Part shown: piece after piece, positions 59,321-64,000 of the stretch
Position numbering within the stretch: position 1 is the stretch's first letter
Layout: the number at the start of each line of letters is the position of its first letter
Origin: Flavobacteriales bacterium
GTDB lineage: Bacteria > Bacteroidota > Bacteroidia > Flavobacteriales_F > PHOS-HE28
Assembly: GCA_030584065.1 (NCBI GenBank)
Contig: CP129489.1
Span: 3,267,497-3,331,496 of the forward strand
Length of the DNA: 64,000 nt
Direction: 5' to 3'
Made by a program: the position numbers and the translations under genes
The notes under the pieces: model-generated
Databases searched by the model: none
Told to the model about the DNA's origin: nothing
The model's input: the letters and a program-made list of their open reading frames with translations, nothing else

Positions 59321-59392
59321 CGAAGGGAGCCCACCACGGCGCCTTCGGCATCATGCGATGGCATGAGTGGGCACGATTGCGGCATGAACCGG
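59321..59392 (-). promoter_or_regulatory. LytTR-type direct repeats and -7 box, site B
   Basis: On the minus strand CCGGTTCATGC, 10 nt, CCCACTCATGC (59392-59361), 32 nt, then TCCCTTCG (59328-59321), which ends 4 nt before the ATG at 59316. Same spacing to the base as sites A and C. Confidence 0.7.
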
Positions 59393-59494
59393 ACCGGGGC
59401 TCGATCCTCCTGTTTCCTCATGAGCGACGGTGAGCCGTCGCAGCTCCATGTCCGTCACTTGCCGGGCACCTGGCGATGAGCAGTTCAGTGCGTC

Positions 59495-59713
59495 GTGCAC
59501 CGCGCGATCCACCGAACTGACGTGGCTCTCTTGACTCCTGTGGGCAGCACCATCGATGCCGACCCGGAGCGCGCAAAGGTTTGGGCGGATGAATGGATCG
59601 TGGGTCCCTTCGACCTGTCGGGCGCGACCAAGCATCTCGACGTGGCCGCCTACCGGCATCCGCAAGTGCGGACCATCGCCACGATCCCCCTCACCGGTCC
59701 AGCCAGGCCTTGA
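59495..59713 (+). CDS. Possible small protein or gene remnant
   Basis: 72 codons from GTG. Codon use (mostly G/C in third position) looks like coding sequence, for example TIDADPERAKVWADEWIVGP. No promoter-like box at the usual distance, no family recognised, and its 3' end overlaps the LytTR gene on the other strand by 23 nt. A decayed gene end is as likely as a real gene. Confidence 0.25.
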   Translation: MHRAIHRTDVALLTPVGSTIDADPERAKVWADEWIVGPFDLSGATKHLDVAAYRHPQVRTIATIPLTGPARP

Positions 59714-60440
59714 ACTCGGCCGAGCGCTCCACGCTCACGATGCTCTCGATGTCGGTGGCTGGGTGCAGCACCACCTTCACGCGGCTCTTGCTGTAGGGCA
59801 CCATGCTCTTGATGGCGCCGAAGCTCACAATGAGCTGGCGGTTGATGCGGAAGAAATGGCGCGGGTCGAGCTCCGACTGGATCTTGTCCATGGTGCCGTC
59901 CACGATGTAGCGGTGGTTGTCGGTGCTCACCAGCTTCACGTAGCGGCCCTCGCTCTGGAAGTAGGCCGCCTGCTCCACGGGCACCGAGCGGATCTGCCCG
60001 CCGCTGGCCACCATGAAGCGCTCGCGGTAGGCCGGTTGCCGGAGCGCGCTCAGCTCACGGAGCACGCCTGGGTCGATGCCGAAGCGGCGCTTCAGCCGGT
60101 CCACCTTCCCCAGGGCCTGCTGGATCGCCTCCAGCGAGATGGGCTTCAGCAGGTATTCGATGCCATTGGCCTGGAAGGCCTGGATGGCATACTTGTCGTA
60201 GGCCGTGGTGAAGATCACAGGCGCTTCCACCGCCGTGCGCTGGAAGATGGTGAAGCACAGGTCATCGCCCAGGTGGATGTCCATGAAGATGAGGTCGGGC
60301 CGCAGGGCCGCGATGCCCTGGACGGCGTCCTCCACGTTGTCGGCCATGCCCACAACGCGAAGGGCGGGGTCGGCCTGTTCCAGCAGGCGCACCAGCCCTT
60401 GTGCGGCGGGCGCCTCGTCCTCGACGATGTAGGCGGTCAT
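59691..60440 (-). CDS. LytTR-family response regulator, likely controls sites A-C
   Basis: 249 residues. Receiver with VEDEAP (Glu7/Asp8), phosphoacceptor Asp54 in LIFMDIHLGDD, TTAYDKY and LLKPIS (Lys); LytTR DNA-binding domain (about 140-249: FMVASGGQIRSVPVEQAAYFQSE, HFFRINRQLIVSFGAIKSMV). It is coupled to the kinase gene by a 4-nt ATGA overlap. LytTR proteins bind paired direct repeats about 21 bp apart upstream of the promoter, which is exactly what lies upstream of this operon and of two neighbours. Confidence 0.9.
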   Translation of the reverse strand: MTAYIVEDEAPAAQGLVRLLEQADPALRVVGMADNVEDAVQGIAALRPDLIFMDIHLGDDLCFTIFQRTAVEAPVIFTTAYDKYAIQAFQANGIEYLLKPISLEAIQQALGKVDRLKRRFGIDPGVLRELSALRQPAYRERFMVASGGQIRSVPVEQAAYFQSEGRYVKLVSTDNHRYIVDGTMDKIQSELDPRHFFRINRQLIVSFGAIKSMVPYSKSRVKVVLHPATDIESIVSVERSAEFKAWLDR

Positions 60441-62182
60441 GGTTCCTGGGAAAGGATGGGTACGGATGCGGTGTAGTGTGTGTCGGTGAGAGTGAAAGCG
60501 GGCTCCTCGGCGCCGAGCATGGCGTAGCGCCGACGGATGTTCTCCAGGCCCGTGCCCGTGCCGGCCTCGCTTGTGCCTCGGGGACGCAGGTCGTTGCGTA
60601 CCACCAGGCGATCGCCGTCAACGCCCACGGTGATGCGCAGGGGCTTGGCGGCGCTGATCGCATTGTGCTTGATGGCGTTCTCCAGCAGCATCTGCAGGGT
60701 GAAGGGGGGGAGGTAGCCCTTGAGCGCATGCGCCGGCAGGTCGAGCGCCACCTGCAGGCTGTCGCCGAAGCGCATGCGCTGCAGGAAGAGGTAGTGGCGC
60801 ACCAGGTCGAGCTCCTCCTCCACGGGCACGATGGTGCGCTCGCGCGAGGTGAGCACCTTTCGGTAGAGCGCGCTGAAGCTGGCGATGAACTCGCGCGCCT
60901 TCGCGGGCTCGGTCTCCACCAGGGTGTACAGCGTGTTCATGGCGTTGAAGAGGAAGTGCGGGTCGATCTGGCTCTTGAGCGTCTCGAAACGGGCCATGAG
61001 GCTCTCCTGGAGGAGGAGCTCGTTCTCCTCCTGCAGCCGCTCCTTGTCGCGCTCCAGGCGCTGCGCGGCCTCGCGCTTCATGCGGTACTGGCGGCGGAAG
61101 GAGACGATGAGCACGACGGCCAGCGCGCTGATGATGGCCAGCGCGCCCCACGCGATGCGCGACCGCTGCGCGCGCAGGGCGTTCACCTCGGCCTCTGTGC
61201 GGGTGAGGGCGAGCTCCTTCTCCATGCGGCCGAGCGCGAAGCGGGCCTGGGCCTCGGCCACGGCGCGCTCGCGGAACACGCCGCTGAGCGAGTCCTTCAC
61301 CGCCAGCAGCGCGTTGGCCGTGTTCAGGGCCCGGGCACTGTCCTTCATGGCCAGGTGGTATTCCACGCGGCTCCCCAGCACCGTGGCCAACAGGTCGCCG
61401 GCGCCGTGGGTGCGTGCGATGCGCTCCGCCTCATCGAGCCGTGCAGGCACTTCCTCCAGCCGGCCCTGCTCGAAGTAGAGGTATGCCAGCGATTCGTTGA
61501 CGCGGGCCTCCAGATGGGGATACCCGCCGCCCGGCACCACCGCCAGGGCCCGTCGGAAGGCGGCCTCGCTCTCGCCCGGCCGACCCAGCGCCCCGAAGGT
61601 GACGCCCATGTTGAAGTGCAGATCGGCCATCACGAAGCTGTCCTGCGCCGCAGCGGCCAGCGGCAGCCCCACCCGGCACCAATACAGTGCGCTGTCGCCC
61701 TGCCCGCGGTAGTCGCTGAGCGCGGCCATCACCAGCGGCAGGCGATAGCTGCGGCCCACGGGCTGCTCCTCGTTCAGCCGCAGCGCTTCGCGGAGGATCG
61801 GCTCCGCTTGGGCCAGGTCGTCGAGGTCCATGTGGATGGCGGCCATGCTCAGGAGCGCATCCACCCGGCCGGCGTGGTCGCTCAGGGAGTCGGCCAGCTC
61901 GTAGGCGCGCACCTGCGCGGCCATGGCCTCATCGAACCGCCCGAGCAGCCGCAGGGCATGGCCCCGGTAGTGCACCATCTCCTTCCGCCACCAAGGGTCG
62001 TGTGCATGGGTGGGCGCCGCCAGCAGCGAGTCGGCCACGGCGAGCGCCGCCTCGGGCGGCTGCGTGCGCAGCATGCGCGAGAGCTGGCGGGTGCGCTCCT
62101 TCAGCGCCGCCGAGCGGCCCCGGCCACTGGCGAGCAACGGCGCCAGTGCGAGCAGCAGGAGCAGAAGGGGCCTTGCGGTCAT
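60437..62182 (-). CDS. TPR-containing LytS-type sensor kinase
   Basis: 581 residues. Signal peptide (about 1-19), TPR-like periplasmic repeats (about 70-300: HFNMGVTFGALGRPGESEAAF and similar), one TM helix (about 340-360), a coiled coil and the His_kinase domain with SQIDPHFLFNAMNTLY (His near 407), then HATPase (MLLENAIKHNAI, GTGTGLENIRRRY). The stimulus is probably a periplasmic protein or peptide sensed by the TPR part (inference). ATG 62182 is set by CAGCTTTG 4 nt upstream. First gene of the operon with the LytTR regulator. Confidence 0.9.
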   Translation of the reverse strand: MTARPLLLLLLALAPLLASGRGRSAALKERTRQLSRMLRTQPPEAALAVADSLLAAPTHAHDPWWRKEMVHYRGHALRLLGRFDEAMAAQVRAYELADSLSDHAGRVDALLSMAAIHMDLDDLAQAEPILREALRLNEEQPVGRSYRLPLVMAALSDYRGQGDSALYWCRVGLPLAAAAQDSFVMADLHFNMGVTFGALGRPGESEAAFRRALAVVPGGGYPHLEARVNESLAYLYFEQGRLEEVPARLDEAERIARTHGAGDLLATVLGSRVEYHLAMKDSARALNTANALLAVKDSLSGVFRERAVAEAQARFALGRMEKELALTRTEAEVNALRAQRSRIAWGALAIISALAVVLIVSFRRQYRMKREAAQRLERDKERLQEENELLLQESLMARFETLKSQIDPHFLFNAMNTLYTLVETEPAKAREFIASFSALYRKVLTSRERTIVPVEEELDLVRHYLFLQRMRFGDSLQVALDLPAHALKGYLPPFTLQMLLENAIKHNAISAAKPLRITVGVDGDRLVVRNDLRPRGTSEAGTGTGLENIRRRYAMLGAEEPAFTLTDTHYTASVPILSQEP

Positions 62183-62186
62183 CGTC

Positions 62187-62258
62187 CAAAGCTGATCATT
62201 GCCGGGGCTCAGCGCGCATCGCTGATGCATGAGCGGGAAGATCCGCGGCATGGGCCGG
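62187..62258 (-). promoter_or_regulatory. LytTR-type direct repeats and -7 box, site C
   Basis: On the minus strand CCGGCCCATGC, 10 nt, CCCGCTCATGC (62258-62227), 32 nt, then CAGCTTTG (62194-62187), which ends 4 nt before the ATG at 62182. It is followed by a GCATC-AGC-GATGC inverted repeat. It heads the kinase/LytTR operon, so autoregulation is likely. Confidence 0.7.
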
Positions 62259-62354
62259 CAAGGGACGGTCATGGAGGAGCAGGACCGCCGTTCACCCGGG
62301 AAACCCCGGGGCCCGACCCCTTGCCGGTGGTTTCTTTGCCGGCGCTGCCGGACC

Positions 62355-62699
62355 ATGCCCACTGCCTACACGGTCTATGTGATCGAGCTGAGCCGGAAGG
62401 TGTACACCGAGAACTGGAAGTTCCGAGCGGCCAATCCGCAGTACAACGGTGCACGCGAATGCCTCTACGTGGGCATGACGAGCAAGACGCCCCAGGAGCG
62501 CTTCGCGCAGCACAGAACCGGCGCGCTCAGCAAGAAGGGCCACGACCTCAGCAGCGCCATCGTGAAGAAGTACGGGCGGTACCTGCGCCCCAGCCTCTAC
62601 CAGCACATCGGCCCGCTCAGCCGCGCCGAAGCGCTGGCCGTGGAGCGGGGCCTGGCGCTGGAGCTGCGGCGCAAGGGCTACGCGGTGTGGACGAATTGA
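62355..62699 (+). CDS. GIY-YIG-like nuclease domain protein
   Basis: 114 residues. YTVYVIELS and CLYVGMTSKTPQERFAQHRTG give the YV...YVG pattern of GIY-YIG nucleases, with Arg in ERFAQH at the expected place; a Glu near residue 97 (VERGLALEL) could be the metal ligand. Small, cytosolic, single domain, like UPF0213-type proteins. ATG 62355 begins directly at the domain. Role unknown. Confidence 0.6.
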   Translation: MPTAYTVYVIELSRKVYTENWKFRAANPQYNGARECLYVGMTSKTPQERFAQHRTGALSKKGHDLSSAIVKKYGRYLRPSLYQHIGPLSRAEALAVERGLALELRRKGYAVWTN

Positions 62700-62839
62700 G
62701 GCGGGGCGCGTACCGTACCCGTGCTTGAGGCGCCGCCCTCCGCCCATCGTCGGGGTCCGTGCGGGGCTCGGTCCACCTTCACCAACGGGTGCACCCGCTC
62801 ACGGCCCATGCCAGGTGCGCACGAGCGCGGATGCATCGA

Positions 62840-63013
62840 CTGCGGCCACCGTAGCCCGAGTACCAGTAGCAGCATGGCGTTGAGCACGCCTTCGATGTGG
62901 CTGCTTTGGCCCATGCGCGGGTTGGCCAAGGCGGGCACCCGCAGGCCGGTGAGCAGGCCGAACGGCAGCAGCCAGGCACCGGGCTTACGCAGGCGGCGGG
63001 CCTGGTGGTCATG
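62840..63013 (-). pseudogene. Remnant of a hydroxylaminobenzene-mutase-like membrane protein
   Basis: The minus strand reads HDHQARRLRKPGAW, then LLPFGLLTGLRVPALANPRM and GQSSHIEGVLNAMLLLVLGL, then RWPQ. The NPRMG.S.H.EGV.N...L..LG..WP block is the signature I associate with HabA/HabB-like proteins. It has no start codon (TGA 13 nt upstream of the matching part) and the second half of the family is missing. The rest of 62700-63208 holds nothing I can name. Confidence 0.45.
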
Positions 63014-63208
63014 GCAGGGGGAGATTCATGAGAAGGCACTTCGGCGCAGGGTCGGGCCTCGGTGGCCTTGGGGGCCTGGCCTGAGGACGATCAGAGTCTC
63101 ATATGGCGGTTTCCCGTATCCTTGAATGACCTGGAGCGAGGAGGGGCGGCTCCTAGGGGTGAAGCAGGCCTTCCGTCTTTCGAACATATCCCCAGATCAC
63201 CGAATACT

Positions 63209-63703
63209 ATGCGTCCACTCTTGAAGAAGATCCTCCTCGGCCTGCTGGGCCTGCTGCTCATCGCCCAGTTCTTCCAACCGGACCGCTCCGCGCCGGCAGC
63301 CGACCCGGCGCTCGACATGCTGGTCATGACCGATGCACCGCAGGACATCCGTGATCTGGTGACCGGCGCCTGCTACGACTGCCACAGCTACACCACGGAC
63401 TATCCTTGGTACGCCTACGTGTCCCCGATGAGCTTCATCGTGCAGGACCACATCAACGAGGGCCGCGAGCACCTCAACTTCAGCCTGTGGGACAAGTTCG
63501 CCACCGACAAGCACGCCCGTGAAGCGGGCAAGGAATTGGGGGAAGGCGAGATGCCCCCGGGCTACTATCGCCTGATGCACGGCCACGGCCGCATGGGCGA
63601 TGCCGACAAGCAGAAACTGGTGGCCTGGTTCAATGCGAACCTGGGCAGTGTGGACGGTGGTGGTGGAGAGGCCACCGAGGCCGAGGAGGGCGAAGGGCAT
63701 TGA
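63209..63703 (+). CDS. Heme-binding domain protein (Haem_bd-like)
   Basis: 164 residues. N-terminal TM/signal anchor (KKILLGLLGLLLIAQFF), then a heme-binding domain with GACYDCHSYTTDYPWYAY (CxxCH, covalent heme c expected), VSPMSFIVQDHINEGREHLNFS and a C-terminal HGHGRM. This is the pattern of Bacteroidota heme-binding domain proteins of the cell envelope. A perfect terminator follows directly. TATCCTTG at 63117-63124 is a possible distant -7 box. Confidence 0.85.
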   Translation: MRPLLKKILLGLLGLLLIAQFFQPDRSAPAADPALDMLVMTDAPQDIRDLVTGACYDCHSYTTDYPWYAYVSPMSFIVQDHINEGREHLNFSLWDKFATDKHAREAGKELGEGEMPPGYYRLMHGHGRMGDADKQKLVAWFNANLGSVDGGGGEATEAEEGEGH

Positions 63704-63718
63704 GCAGCGCTCAATTTC
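63699..63718 (+). terminator. Terminator of the heme-binding gene
   Basis: ATTGAGC and GCTCAAT with an AGC loop, then TTCTC. The stem overlaps the stop codon. Confidence 0.6.
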
Positions 63719-63824
63719 TCCACCGGATCCGCAGATACGCCGCGTTGCCGCGCACGTTCCAGTCCAGGCCGTTGTCGTTCCAGATCGATTGCGCAATGAT
63801 GCCCGGCTTGATGCGCCGATCGCT
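63711..63824 (-). pseudogene. C-terminal remnant of an outer-membrane barrel
   Basis: The minus strand reads RIKPGIIAQSIWNDNG, then LDWNVRGNAAYLRIRWRN and stop: alternating polar/aromatic residues ending as a barrel C-terminus does. An in-frame TGA lies just upstream and there is no start. Probably the tail of a lost gene. Confidence 0.35.
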
Positions 63825-63848
63825 TCAAGAGCGCCTCATGTAACGATA

Positions 63849-63878
63849 ACGGGCGATGACCGTTCTGCCATCGCCCGT
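63849..63878 (-). terminator. Terminator of the partial T9SS gene
   Basis: ACGGGCGATG and CATCGCCCGT form a 10-bp perfect stem with a 10-nt loop; on the minus strand TATCGTT follows. It lies about 20 nt after the stop at 63899. Confidence 0.6.
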
Positions 63879-63898
63879 CACCGGATTCAAGGACCTGC

Positions 63899-64000
63899 TC
63901 AATCCACCTTCACCACCCGCTGCACGTGCTCCCGGTCCTGTTGCCGGTAGCGGACGAAGTACAGGCCTTCGGGTAGCGCTGACAGGTCGAGTGTGGCCTG
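63899..64000 (-). CDS. T9SS sorting domain, 3' end of a gene (partial)
   Basis: Only the last 33 codons are in the window: ATLDLSALPEGLYFVRYRQQ, then a short basic stretch and VVKVD-stop. This is the end of a T9SS type A sorting domain (LPEGLYFV). The gene enters from beyond the right edge. Confidence 0.75.
   Translation of the reverse strand, partial: QATLDLSALPEGLYFVRYRQQDREHVQRVVKVD

Noticed and set aside
59351-59665. Minus-strand 104-codon frame between the LytTR gene and the cyclase fusion
   Set aside because: It reads through the LytTR-type repeats and the gene start region, and its codon use is poorer than that of the opposite frame.

Overview
The window is GC-rich DNA from a Bacteroidota, most likely a high-GC member of the Flavobacteriales. 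The evidence is: many secreted proteins with a type IX secretion (T9SS) C-terminal sorting domain, LytS/LytTR two-component pairs, delta-60 and VCBS repeat proteins, a heme-binding-domain protein, and promoters with a Bacteroidota-type -7 box (TAnnTTTG-like, here mostly nnnCTTYG) instead of a sigma70 TATAAT. Shine-Dalgarno sequences are scarce, and in at least five genes the -7 box ends exactly 4 nt before the ATG, which suggests leaderless mRNAs. No rRNA, tRNA, CRISPR array or transposase was seen.

Layout. 1-5.6 kb: a metallopeptidase-like protein, a lipoprotein plus outer-membrane protein pair, and a T9SS reporter-type protein. 5.67-10.3 kb: one minus-strand operon with a two-component system (single-TM histidine kinase and LuxR-type regulator) flanked on both sides by copies of the same pair of genes, a lipoprotein and a 7TM protein. 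10.5-19.4 kb: a giant 2,942-residue modular surface protein with near-identical internal DNA repeats and a dockerin-like end. 19.8-22.8 kb: a GNAT-like protein, an FN3 protein, a 21-bp minisatellite and a LuxR regulator with a degenerate receiver. 22.9-36.4 kb: a defence island (UvrD-like helicase with a split RecB/Cas4-like Fe-S nuclease, type III restriction Mod, PHP-SMC ATPase, AlbA_2 protein, Res, and a small PD-(D/E)XK protein). 36.4-41.7 kb: DUF429, a small Gly-rich ORF, a GRDP-like/TauD/hypothetical cluster, a LytS-LytTR pair and a VRR-NUC-like protein. 41.8-47.6 kb: a decayed delta-60 gene, a T9SS protein, and a tightly overlapping four-gene envelope protease cassette. 47.6-56.8 kb: an AMOP-like protein, T9SS proteins, a Vat/CatB acetyltransferase and a T9SS gene interrupted by an amber codon. 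56.8-62.2 kb: a membrane cyclase-like/T9SS propeller fusion and a LytS-LytTR operon. 62.3-64 kb: a GIY-YIG-like nuclease, gene remnants, a heme-binding-domain protein, and the end of another T9SS gene that runs off the window.

Two regulatory signals tie genes together. (1) Three minus-strand genes (starts 56754, 59316, 62182) carry a pair of CCSRYTCATGC-like direct repeats with a 10-bp spacer, lying exactly 32 bp upstream of a -7 box that itself ends 4 nt before ATG. One of them is the LytS-LytTR operon, so this looks like a LytTR regulon with autoregulation. (2) Three other minus-strand genes (starts 5529, 10322, 19389) share the 16-mer CCACGTCTTTTTCACC, 23-24 bp upstream of a TTSCTTYG box. 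It heads the two-component operon, the giant surface protein and a T9SS protein. The strongest candidates for undescribed systems are the LytTR regulon, the duplicated lipoprotein/7TM two-component operon, the protease cassette, and the composite type III restriction island.
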